Assembly (NCBI RefSeq): GCF_000208925.1
Contig: NW_001914881.1
Location: 54,117-118,116, forward strand
Direction of reading: 5' to 3'
Length of the DNA stretch: 64,000 nucleotides
Source of the DNA: Entamoeba histolytica HM-1:IMSS
Taxonomy: Eukaryota > Evosea > Mastigamoebida > Endamoebidae
Positions 10,271-19,886 of the stretch are shown here, in pieces; position 1 is the stretch's first letter, and the number at the start of each line of letters is the position of its first letter. The position numbers were made by a program, and so were the translations under genes. The notes under the pieces are model-generated. The model was not told the origin of the DNA. It ran no database searches and saw only the letters and a program-made list of their open reading frames with translations.

Positions 10271-11024
10271 ACATAATTCAATTTTATTCTTTATTATTAT
10301 TTCTTTGATTATAGTGTTGTATAATAATCCTTCTTTTGATGCATATGTGTATTTTACATCAAATTTGATTTAATGATAATTGTTTTTCAATTGGATTTAG
10401 CATCAATTGATTTTCTATTTTCATCTTTAATAATGATGTATATACTTTTAACAGACAATTTAAGCACGTTATTGGTCTGTAATTCTGTGGGTCTAATTTA
10501 TCTCATTTTTTATATATTAGTATTGTTCTTCCTTGAATAAAGTGAAGAGGTATTTCATTAGGATTGTTTAACCATTCATTAAATAATTTTATTAAATATT
10601 TCTTTGGTTGTTCTAAATATTTAATCAAAAGTCATTGTATTTTATCATTTTCAATTTATTTTTAAATTAGCAATAAATTTAATATCACAGTCTAGTTCAT
10701 TGGGAGTGATTATAGATATTCTATCATTAATTCTATTTTCAATTAATATTTCATATAAATTAATATTTAGACAAATCTATATTGGTATTAGTTTCATAGA
10801 TTCATTTCCAGAAATTAATAGTGGAGATATTATCTGGATATTCATCTTCTTTATGATTTATTTAGATATTGCCTTTTTCCATATTTCATCATTTTATATT
10901 CCATCTTATTCTTTTCAATTTATTCTTTCTTGCTTCTATTTCTATTATTTTCATCTTTCGGAGGTATTTATAATAGTTTATTTGTTCAATTGTTTTTATT
11001 TTAATATGATATATATCATATTTC

Positions 11025-11600
11025 TTAATATGTATTATTCTTTTTAATTTTCATATATTGTTTATTATGGAGTAAATCTCTTAATCTACATATTTTTGAT
11101 TGTAATATTCTTTCTATACTTTTCTTTCCACTTCTTTCTTGTTTATTTTTATTAATGATGTTAATAGTGGAAGCTACTGATTTAATATAATGGTAACAAT
11201 CATCTAATGTATTGATTAATATTTCATTTTTATTAATAATATTAATTATTTGATGTACTTTCTTCTTATTGTAATAGTAGTTAATGAATTGTACATCTTC
11301 TTGTTCTTTCATTTCTTCTTCTTTAAATATTTTCATTACTTCATCTTCTTCTATTTCTTCTTTCTTGTTCACTTTTGATATTATTTCTTTTAATTCATTA
11401 TCTTTCCATTGATGTTTTATTATTTCTTCCTCCATTATTCTATTGATTTCTCTTTTATTTTCATTCTTTATTTTAAATGTCTTCTTTATTATTTCTTTAT
11501 ATTCATTAATATTATTTACTTTAATTCCAAATTCATGTATTAATCTTTCTATTATTTCTTCTTTAAGTTGACATCTTAATTTTCTTTCAAATAATTTCAA
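11025..11600 (-). pseudogene. LINE copy A: ORF2 N-terminal region
   Basis: A 191-residue Lys/Glu/Ile-rich open stretch lying between the coiled-coil ORF1 piece and the RT. Its equivalent in the LINE at the right edge of the window (around 63.2-63.6 kb) has the same composition and place. It shows no catalytic motif and is assigned by position only. Confidence 0.5.
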
Positions 11601-11781
11601 AACAAAACATTTATAAAGTGTTAAAATTTCTTCTTTTCTGTCTGTTTGCTTCCTCCGTTTTTTGATTATCTAATTCTAATGTGGTGATCTTCTTATCCTG
11701 AATATCCATTTCTTCAATGGACTTCTGCGTTAACTTTCTTTTTTGGAAGATCATCTTCACTTGTTGATATTTCATCAGCTA

Positions 11782-12942
11782 CTACCACATGGGGGAGATG
11801 CCATTTACTATTTGTGTTTCTGATGAGTCTGTTGTATTGTAATTTACCTCATCTTTCTTCTTTTCTTCTTGTGTATTTTTATTTTCTAATTTAGATAATT
11901 TATCTTTCAGGAATAATAATTGTTGTGTTAAATTATTTACTTCAGACCTCTTTCTCTCAGATTCAGCATGGAATTTGAATATTTTTATCACACTCGTGTT
12001 TTTTGTGTTTATCTCATTCTTATGCTTCTTCTTTAATGCTATAATATCCTTAGTTAGTTTCTTAATGGTTTGATCTTTTATTTGTATTTCCTTTTTCATT
12101 TCTTCTTTCTCTTTCATATCCTCCTCCACTTTTTTCTCTATTTCTTCTACTCCTTTATTCTCTTCATTCCTTTTTCTTCTCTTCATTAATATTCTTTTTA
12201 TTAAAATCTTTATCATCGTCTTCTTCACTTTCAATACTCATTACATAGTTATTGTATATTTTATTATCATTAATCTCAATTGGTTGTACTGATTATTGTC
12301 TTCTTCCATCGTCATACTAATAGTTTCTTCTTCCATTCTGATTGTTTTGGTTTTTTCTAGTGCAAGAAAATACCATCTTCTCCATATTGTTGATGATGTA
12401 TATTCTTTAATCTTGGTATTTTTAATTTCTTCTATTTCTTGTGGTGTAAGTATTTTAATTTCTTCTTCAAAGAGTTTTTTCCAATATTCTTGATTTTGTA
12501 TTTCAATCATTTCTTTTCTTTGATTTCTATTTTGTTTCTTATTTTGATCATGTTTGTACCTTCTTTGAGTGTTATTATGGTATTTGTTTCTATTATATTG
12601 ATACTGTTTATTTCTATTGAAATTATTATTAAAGTGTTTATGACGATGATTATGATTGAAGTGATGAGTGAAATGATTTGTATCAACTATGTTGTGATAG
12701 TTATGGTTATAATTCTTATTGTAATGATTAGTGTGATTATTCATGTATCTCTGTCTATACAGATAATACCTATTTTCACTCATTCTTCTATCATTTATAT
12801 TTCTTGGATGATGTGAATTTCTTCTTTTTTGGTTATTTATTTTTCTATATTTTTTGTGGTGTCTCCTGTAATGCATCTTTTTGTTTGATGAAGAATAAGA
12901 ACGAAAAAATAAAAAAAAGTTATAAAACAACTGTCTAGTCAT
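11782..12942 (-). pseudogene. LINE copy A: ORF1-like region in two frames
   Basis: Two abutting open stretches in different frames. The upstream one (233 residues) is extremely rich in His, Asn, Arg and Tyr with a basic N-terminal half, then an IWRRWYFLALEK segment. The downstream one (150 residues) is a Lys/Glu coiled coil. Together they look like the nucleic-acid-binding ORF1 protein of Entamoeba LINEs split by a frameshift. The same basic-then-coiled-coil order, with a KRKRWYDILQEV counterpart, recurs near 31 kb. Confidence 0.6.
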
Positions 12943-12960
12943 AGTAATAATCTGGGTAGT

Positions 12961-13416
12961 GAAAGAATAATTACATCACAACATTAAAAATAAAATGAAG
13001 ACATTTAACACAAAAATAGTGTCAATGAAGTTATTATTGAGAATAATTAACAAATTAATGAATATTCTTTTTTACCATTTAGTTAATTTTGCATAACTAA
13101 AATTAATTTAAAAAATATAATAAAAAATGACAAGATTTACTTTTTTTTACCAATAAAATGAAGGTACAAATCAAATCAATGGACTTTTTGCGACTTATAA
13201 ACAACAAAATTTTGTAGAACAATCAAAAGAAGACTTGAAATTTAAATAGGAAATTTGAAACAGACTCAAAGTGAAATTTTTAAATTCAAAACTATATAAC
13301 TTTTTTATCCTGAAGGTAATATTCTAATTTTTCATTACATTTGATAATGAAACAAAGAACTACAAAGAACTTCAAACTATTTTATTTCAATCAAAAATAT
13401 TTTAAATACTGAGAGA
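12961..13416. other. intergenic spacer
   Basis: AT-rich DNA between the 5' side of the LINE and the RWD-RING gene. Nothing is seen except two GAAC elements close to the right end. Confidence 0.6.
13357..13370 (+). promoter_or_regulatory. paired GAAC elements
   Basis: Two GAAC copies ten bases apart (AAAGAACTACAAAGAAC) about 50 bases before the RWD-RING ATG. A duplicated element is unusual among the starts in this window. Confidence 0.45.
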
Positions 13417-14378
13417 ATGGGAGATATTAATACTCAATATGAATGTATTACTCAAATTTACCCAAATAATATTTCATTAAAACTTGATAATGAAAAAGAA
13501 TTAGATATTGTTTATGAATTAGAATATGAAAATAATGAATACGCTTATAACATATGGAAATCAGCTATCCAAGTATTATTTATTATTAATAAAAATAAAG
13601 TTTGAATTTAACTAGTTAAACTATTATATTTTATCTTTCTGTTATTACTAACTTATAGTTCCCATTACCCTCTTCAATTAAATTTGAATTAATTAAATGT
13701 AATGGATGTGAACCAACACAATTAGAAGCTGTAATTTCAAGATTAATCAAAGAAGAATTAACTGAAATTAATTTATTTTCATTGTATTTGGAAATCCAAC
13801 AATTCCAATCTGATAATACTATCCCAAGTGGAAATTGTTGCATTTGTTTAGAACCTATAACACCTTCTGCTTCATCAATTCAATTACCATGTTATCACTA
13901 TTTTCATTCTGAATGTATTGATAACTTAAAAGCATCAGGAGCTGATTGTGTGTGTCCAATTTGTAGAACCCGATTTTCAAAGAAATTAAGACACAAAAAA
14001 GAAATTGATTTAACAAAATACTATGCTATGGATGATGACATCTATAACCCATTGACCAACACCCTTTCTAACCATTTTATTTTAGTAAAAAATTCTGGAA
14101 TAACACATGCCCGCCATGTTATTTTATCTTATTTTTATCAATTCTCTCCATTAAAAGCAACATATAGTCAGTTTGTTTATTTTTTTAATGTTTAATAAAT
14201 ATTAATTTATAGGGATGAACATGGGTGGATAGTGTCATTCCAATATTTAGAACAAGCTAAATCATGTTGTTTAATATTTACTGGAAAATCTATACTACCA
14301 GATTATCCTAAAATGGAAATTAGTATGTATATTCCTATACAACCTGACTCTGGATCTCCATTAAAACACATAAGCTAA
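13417..14378 (+). CDS. RWD-RING domain protein, three exons
   Basis: Splicing two small introns (13600-13658 and 14171-14212, GTTTGA..ATAG and GTTTGT..ATAG) joins three exons into one 286-residue frame. The first exon and the start of the second form an RWD domain (YECITQIYPNNI... then FPLPSSIKFEL...). A RING-H2 finger follows: C-X2-C, then LPCYHYFHSEC (C-x-H-x2-H-x2-C) and CPIC. RWD-RING proteins such as RNF25/RNF14 are ubiquitin E3 ligases; the RWD fold recruits partners and the RING binds the E2. A C-terminal domain of about 120 residues is not recognised. The unspliced frames would give three separate fragments, so the introns decide the gene. The substrate is unknown. Confidence 0.85.
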
Positions 14379-14524
14379 CTTTAACTCTTGAATATCTTTT
14401 CAACAATGTGTTTAATTCAATGATTTATATCTGGTCAATAACAAAATTAATAATTTTCACTTTTGTTATATTTTAATGGCAGAGGGTTTCATACAAACCC
14501 TAAAACTCTTTTCAATTAAAGTAA

Positions 14525-15340
14525 ATGTTATACATTATTGGACTTGGTCTTTATGATGAGAAAGATATTACTGTAAGAGGACTTGAAGCAGTTAAATCAT
14601 GTGACCTTGTATTTTTAGAACATTATACTGCAATTCTTCAATGTGATGTTGCTAAACTTGAAGAATTTTATGGTAAGAAAGTGATTATTGGAGATAGAGA
14701 CTTAGTAGAAACTGAGGCTGACCAAATACTTGAACCAGCTAAAACAAAAAATGTGGCACTTCTTGTTGTTGGTGATGTATATGGAGCAACTACTCACTCT
14801 GATATTTTTGTTAGATGTCAAAAAATGGGAATTGAAGTTAAAGTTATTCATAATGCATCTATTATGAATGCTATTGGTTGTAGTGGACTTCAATTATATA
14901 GATTTGGACAAACCGTTTCTGTTTGTTTTTGGAGTGAACATTGGAGACCATCAAGTTATTATCCAAAGATTAAAATAAATCGTGATAATAATATGCATAC
15001 ATTAGTTCTTCTTGATATTAAAGTAAAAGAACGTTCAGAAGAAAATATTATTAAAGGACGTGATATTTTTGAACCACCAAGATATATGACTATTAACCAA
15101 TGCATTGAACAATTGTTAGAAGTAGAAAAAGAACAACACCTTGGAGTTTATGATGAAGATACTATGGTTGTTGGAATGGCTCGTGTTGCTTGTGCTGATC
15201 AAAAAATTGTTTATGGTAAAATGAAAGACCTTCTTCATTATGACTTTGGTGCTCCAATGCATTGTCTTTTGATTCCTGCTCCACAAGTAGATGACCCAGA
15301 GTTAGACCATCTTGAATATTTTAAATACAAGCCAGAATAA
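14525..15340 (+). CDS. DPH5: diphthine synthase (diphthamide methyltransferase)
   Basis: A 271-residue S-adenosylmethionine-dependent methyltransferase of the tetrapyrrole-methylase fold. The opening MLYIIGLGLYDEKDITVRGLE and the LEHYTAIL segment are typical, followed by GDVYGATTHSD and the NASIMNAIGCSGLQLYRFGQT motif. It methylates the modified histidine of translation elongation factor 2 in diphthamide synthesis, in the cytosol. Length equals that of archaeal and eukaryotic DPH5. No intron is needed. The start is the first ATG, three bases after an AAAGTAA leader. Confidence 0.97.
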   Translation: MLYIIGLGLYDEKDITVRGLEAVKSCDLVFLEHYTAILQCDVAKLEEFYGKKVIIGDRDLVETEADQILEPAKTKNVALLVVGDVYGATTHSDIFVRCQKMGIEVKVIHNASIMNAIGCSGLQLYRFGQTVSVCFWSEHWRPSSYYPKIKINRDNNMHTLVLLDIKVKERSEENIIKGRDIFEPPRYMTINQCIEQLLEVEKEQHLGVYDEDTMVVGMARVACADQKIVYGKMKDLLHYDFGAPMHCLLIPAPQVDDPELDHLEYFKYKPE

Positions 15341-15570
15341 ATAACATTTTTTAAATTTCTTAAGTTTTTATTTTTTGTTAATTTTAATTAGTAAAAAGTT
15401 TAGTTTAATAATAGTTTAAAGATTAGATTCCCTAGAAAAGAATTAAGGAGGATGAAAAGAAAATTCCAAAAAGTCTAAATATGAAGCAGCATAAGGAAGA
15501 AAAAGATAAATTGTTAAATTGAAGAAAAAAACAAAAAAAAGAAGGAGAAAACTATAAAATTCTAAAACAA

Positions 15571-17343
15571 ATGAGTGAGAGAAAGATTACTGTTAGTGTT
15601 GCATCACTTCAACCAGCTCAGTTTACAGGATGGGGAACTAAACAGGGAGGTTCATGGAAGTCATGGAAAAGAAGATTTTTTGTATTAAAAGATAGAAAAT
15701 TATGGTATTTTGAAAGTGAAAATTCTACTACAGCAAAAGGATGGATTGATTTACCTCCTGGAACAGATGTTAAAGATGAATCAGAAAGACCAAAGAAATT
15801 AGCATTTTCTATCAATTCTAGAGGTGTTAAAGGTATTCGAACGTTTCATTTAACTGTTGATACTGAAAATGATTTTGTGGCATTCTTAAACGGGTTAAAT
15901 AAAGTGCTTGGAAACGTTAAACAAAAAACGAAGATTGACAATAGTATTATTGATGAAACATCAAAAATTAAATTCACTAAATCATTTACTGAAGGAACAG
16001 GAATTGAAAATATCACAAAATTAAAAAATAGAATAAAGTGGCTTAATAGTGGTCAAGTAGCTTCATTACTTGAGTGTGCATTAACTGCACTACCAGAAGA
16101 TACTAAGTCTGTAGACTTCTGTGCTGTTGTTAGTTCTGATTGTAATAGTATTGATTTTAGATTTGCTGGTGAACAAGTCCCAATGTTACAAAGTGTTGTA
16201 GATACTTTTTGGGCTGTTGGCACACCACCTTCAGAAATAGAACGATTAAATAATATTGGTATTAAAGTAGATCCAAGAAATCTTGGGTTATGGCTAAATA
16301 TTTCTGAACGTGGTGGAATGGATGGTGGATGGTTTATGTTAACTGAACATTCTCCAAATGTTATTAAATTAGTTTCTGATGGTGGAAAGATCAACGATAA
16401 AATCATGATGTTATTAGGTATTAATGGTATTAATAAAATTGATATGATAGGTAGAGATCTTGGTGTTACACCACCACGTCAAACAGAATATCGATTTAAA
16501 ATTTCGGGACATGAAAGATCAAATATAGTTAAAGACTTTTTTGAAAAATGTAAAATAAAAGGATATAATTTGTTAATTCAAAAAATTGTGAATGATGCTC
16601 CTTCAAGAGAAGTTCTCTTTAGTGTTAAAACAACAAATTTTGATTTAGTCAAATTGACTATTATTATTGAGTTTCCAACATCTGAAATTGTTCAAGATGC
16701 TGTAGAATTAGTAAAAGGATTTAATGTAGAAAAACATAATGACTTGATTGTAATGTTTGGTAATCCAATAGCCCTTGAAATCAGTTGTTTACAACAAGGA
16801 TTTGGTTATGAAGTTTTTGATGAAGGTCTTGGTGTTGCACTTGTTTATAATCTACAAGATGAAAATATTACTACAGTCCCTTTCAAAAAAAGTTTAGTTA
16901 GTACTAGTTCTCGTCATTGTAACAAACAACAATCTTCAAGTGAAAATAGTCCTCAACTTTCTTCTTCTGTTACAAAAGAACAAACAAGTGATAACAACTT
17001 ACCTCAAGAAGGTCATGAAACAATTTCTCAAGACGTTTCTTCTCATACAACAACTTATGGACAACAAGAAACAACACATACCTTACCTGCTGTTCCTCCT
17101 TTAAGTCCAAAAAGAAAAAAACAAGTTGTTGGTCTTACCCAAGGAAGTGGTTCAGCACCACCTCCTGTCCCTCCTTTAAGTCCTCGTAGACAAGCAGAAC
17201 AAAAACTTAGTTTAGCCTCAAGACCAACAGGAGCTGCACCGTCACTTCCAGGAAGACCATTAGGTGCTCCTCCAAGAAAGCCAGCGGCTAAACCAAAACA
17301 TAAACAACAAATAAATCCAGCACAATCATCCCTAGTCATTTAA
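15571..17343 (+). CDS. PH-domain protein with proline-rich tail
   Basis: A 590-residue cytoplasmic protein. Residues about 15-115 form a pleckstrin-homology domain (GWGTKQGGSWKSWKRRFFVL, then LWYFES, ending FVAFLNGLNKVL), likely to bind phosphoinositides. A middle region of about 300 residues (roughly 140-450) is globular in composition but not recognised. The tail is rich in Ser/Gln, then in proline, with repeated PPLSPKRKK and PPVPPLSPRR stretches of the P-x-x-P-x-R type that bind SH3 domains, and a basic end. The layout suggests a membrane-signalling adaptor. No RhoGAP or RhoGEF motif was found. Confidence 0.8.
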   Translation: MSERKITVSVASLQPAQFTGWGTKQGGSWKSWKRRFFVLKDRKLWYFESENSTTAKGWIDLPPGTDVKDESERPKKLAFSINSRGVKGIRTFHLTVDTENDFVAFLNGLNKVLGNVKQKTKIDNSIIDETSKIKFTKSFTEGTGIENITKLKNRIKWLNSGQVASLLECALTALPEDTKSVDFCAVVSSDCNSIDFRFAGEQVPMLQSVVDTFWAVGTPPSEIERLNNIGIKVDPRNLGLWLNISERGGMDGGWFMLTEHSPNVIKLVSDGGKINDKIMMLLGINGINKIDMIGRDLGVTPPRQTEYRFKISGHERSNIVKDFFEKCKIKGYNLLIQKIVNDAPSREVLFSVKTTNFDLVKLTIIIEFPTSEIVQDAVELVKGFNVEKHNDLIVMFGNPIALEISCLQQGFGYEVFDEGLGVALVYNLQDENITTVPFKKSLVSTSSRHCNKQQSSSENSPQLSSSVTKEQTSDNNLPQEGHETISQDVSSHTTTYGQQETTHTLPAVPPLSPKRKKQVVGLTQGSGSAPPPVPPLSPRRQAEQKLSLASRPTGAAPSLPGRPLGAPPRKPAAKPKHKQQINPAQSSLVI

Positions 17344-17524
17344 ATTATTATTTTTCAACGGTTTTGGTTGAGTGAAGGAATAATATTTAAAAAGAAAATT
17401 CATGGGAAAAGGAAAAAAGATGAAAATAGTAACTTTATAGTTTTAAACTAATATAATATTTTTTTGTTACATAAGACTAATCTGAAACAGAAGAAAAGAA
17501 ACTAAAAAATAATAAGATAATAAA

Positions 17525-18273
17525 ATGTGGAAGATTTCACGTATTTTTATTGTTGTATTATCAACACTTATTACTGTTTGTATTATAATGATTATATTTA
17601 TTTTATTATAATTTATTTTGTAGTTTGTTTCATTGATTATATTAGGTGTTACTATTTTTGCTATTGTTCATTACAAACAAAGATACAGTTTTGTTCCATG
17701 GAACATAATGATTATGACAACACTAACTGGAATTACTGGAGCAGTTTCATTAATTACTGGGATAGTTGGTGTTCTTGGAGGTGCATTGCAAAGAAAAGCA
17801 ATTGTTATGGTGGTTTGTTCCTTAATTTTTTATAACTTATAATTTTTATGAATATTAACTTGTAATAGACTGTAGTGTTATTGATATTTTCAACTACTGT
17901 TGTAACATTCATTGGGTTATATTCATTTTCTGGTGTTGTTTATACTGATAAAACTTTGAAGAAAGGGTGGTCTAAGATGGATGAAGAAGAAATTCCACAA
18001 TTTGAGGAAGTTTGGGAATGTCACGAGTTTAGTCCAGCCACAGTAAATACTACTACTCTTAATACTACTGTTGGTTCAAGTTCAAGTGCTTTACCATTCT
18101 GTGTTGATGTATTAAGAACACCATTTAAACGGTATAGTGGAATGATGATTGGGTTTAGTTCAATTGTTTATTTACTTCTTGTTGCTATGCAAATTGTTGT
18201 AAGTTTCCATGTTGTTAAAGGAGATAAATCAAAAGAAGGATTTTCACCAATTGGAAATGACAATAAAGAATAA
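17525..18273 (+). CDS. tetraspanin-like four-TM protein, three exons
   Basis: Introns 17576-17623 and 17813-17868 (both GTTTGT..TAG) join a 17-codon first exon to two longer exons, giving 214 residues. The protein has three clustered hydrophobic segments, a large hydrophilic loop of about 80 residues with two cysteines (WECHEF and LPFCVDVL) and N-glycosylation sequons, then a fourth membrane segment and a short Lys-rich tail. Spacing of the membrane segments is that of tetraspanins, which organise plasma-membrane protein complexes. The hallmark CCG motif is absent, so family membership is by topology. The short first exon supplies most of the first membrane segment's N-terminal half. Confidence 0.8.
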
Positions 18274-18383
18274 AGCAGTATTTAAATTACATAAAAATAT
18301 AACTGATTCATTTTTAATGAATCTTTTTTTTTTTCATAGTTCTTTATTTTATTGAAAAAAAGATCTTTTAAAAATATTATTGA

Positions 18384-19862
18384 ATGAGTGAGTCTGAAAC
18401 GCTTGAATTGAGTACTTCACTTATTTGTGTTGGTTCTTTTGTTTTAATAACCTTTATCATATTTACGTATCATTATCTTGACACTTCATTTACAAGTTAT
18501 TTATCTTATTTATTAATTCCTCTTCAAGTTATTGTAACTTCTATTTTAATTACTTTAAACACATATGAATTTTCTTCAAAACAGCCAATGTTCACTGACC
18601 TAGATGATATAAATTATATTATTGTTGCTATAACAGTAACATTAGCTATAATATTTTGTATTATTATTCCATTTTCAAGTGTAGTATTAAATGACAAACA
18701 AATGGTTATAAATGCTTTTAGGGTCACATTAACAATTACTTCATTTATGGTACTTTTATCTATTATTATTCCATTAGTTGTTAATGGCAACATATCAAAT
18801 CAAAATGAATATTCTTTTAACTCTATTTTTGTTAATCTTAATAAAAACTCAAAGCAGAGTCTTTACAAACTTTTAATTCATAATTCCAATTCAATTGTTG
18901 AACTTGTTATAAGTGGAACTTGTGCAGTGTTTATGACAATGACATTATTTGGAAGATTATTGATTGTATATTATGGTGGTTATGGGATAGTTTCAACTGG
19001 AGTTGAAACAATAAGAGGAACTATTTTTAATCAACAACTACCTTATGTAGAGAAAGAAAAACAATTCCTTTCTGATTTAATACATTCTCTACAACAACGT
19101 TATACTCAATATCCAGAATATACAAAATTGAAATTAGACATATTTCAAAAAAGGTATGAAACATTACATTCTCCTAAAAAATTAACTTCAACTCTTTCAA
19201 TAATTTTTAGAATTTCAGGTGGTATTTTAGCTATTCTTTTTTCTTTATCTTATGTAATTTGTATCATTGTAAGTTTGTATGGATCTATATTATATTCGGA
19301 TTGTGGTTGGAGATGTGGATTTATACCACAAAGAACTGGAAAAATATTACCAATTGAATATATTCTCGTTTCATTAAAACATCAAAATCTGTTCTTTATT
19401 AGATTTCTTTTTATCTTGTTATTGACTTTCCATTGTTCATTTACTGTATTTCTAGGAAGTCGTCGTTTAACAACAAAATTCCCAGGAATTTCCAAGTTTG
19501 TTCTTAGAAGAAAGAAAACACTTCCTGGGTCTGTTGTTTTGATTGTCTCATTCATTTGTCTTTCAGCAATAGGATTTCTTACTCAAGTCATTACTCTTTG
19601 TCCTAATATTTTGTTATATGGTTCTCAATATGATAGCAATGGTAATCATTGTACTATGGAATCTACAGACCAAAACTGTGTTCCAACTGGAATTAGTAAA
19701 GTATTATTTAAAGTTATTGGAACAGTCCCATATGTTGGTTTGATTATTTACTCAATGAATTTGCTTTATATTTTGAGTACTTCAATCTGTACATTTAATG
19801 AATTAATTTTATTATTTAATACCATATTTCATAAAACAGAAAAACTATTAAAATCTAATTGA
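18384..19862 (+). CDS. LMBR1-like multi-pass membrane protein
   Basis: A 492-residue protein with about nine hydrophobic segments in the 5+4 arrangement of the LMBR1/LMBD1 family. A central hydrophilic stretch (about 215-275) follows a GYGIVSTGVETIRG sequence that resembles the conserved glycine-rich segment after the fifth membrane helix in that family. Relatives include lipocalin-receptor-like proteins and the lysosomal cobalamin exporter; which substrate applies here cannot be said. It is single-exon and ends 24 bases from the converging dipeptidase gene. Confidence 0.7.
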   Translation: MSESETLELSTSLICVGSFVLITFIIFTYHYLDTSFTSYLSYLLIPLQVIVTSILITLNTYEFSSKQPMFTDLDDINYIIVAITVTLAIIFCIIIPFSSVVLNDKQMVINAFRVTLTITSFMVLLSIIIPLVVNGNISNQNEYSFNSIFVNLNKNSKQSLYKLLIHNSNSIVELVISGTCAVFMTMTLFGRLLIVYYGGYGIVSTGVETIRGTIFNQQLPYVEKEKQFLSDLIHSLQQRYTQYPEYTKLKLDIFQKRYETLHSPKKLTSTLSIIFRISGGILAILFSLSYVICIIVSLYGSILYSDCGWRCGFIPQRTGKILPIEYILVSLKHQNLFFIRFLFILLLTFHCSFTVFLGSRRLTTKFPGISKFVLRRKKTLPGSVVLIVSFICLSAIGFLTQVITLCPNILLYGSQYDSNGNHCTMESTDQNCVPTGISKVLFKVIGTVPYVGLIIYSMNLLYILSTSICTFNELILLFNTIFHKTEKLLKSN

Positions 19863-19886
19863 ATTTATTCAATGAATGATTAGTGG

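Larger units (their letters stand above)
8283..12960 (-). mobile_element. near-complete but decayed LINE (copy A)
   Basis: R4-type non-LTR element, read right to left. It has a basic His/Asn-rich ORF1 region, a coiled coil, the ORF2 N terminus, a reverse transcriptase (QGDSLSPLLF, YMDD), a CCHC finger and a PD-X14-D endonuclease, in the order known for Entamoeba LINEs. Nonsense and frameshift changes scatter through it; for example, the codon just before the RT IIQGDS segment region reads TGA where relatives have glycine. Its 3' tail abuts the truncated 5' edge of copy B in the same orientation. No target-site duplication could be confidently picked out by eye. Confidence 0.85.

Noticed and set aside
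12439..12816. plus-strand hydrophobic frame opposite the LINE ORF1 region
   Set aside because: Antisense shadow of a His/Asn-rich sequence; multi-membrane look is an artefact of codon complement.
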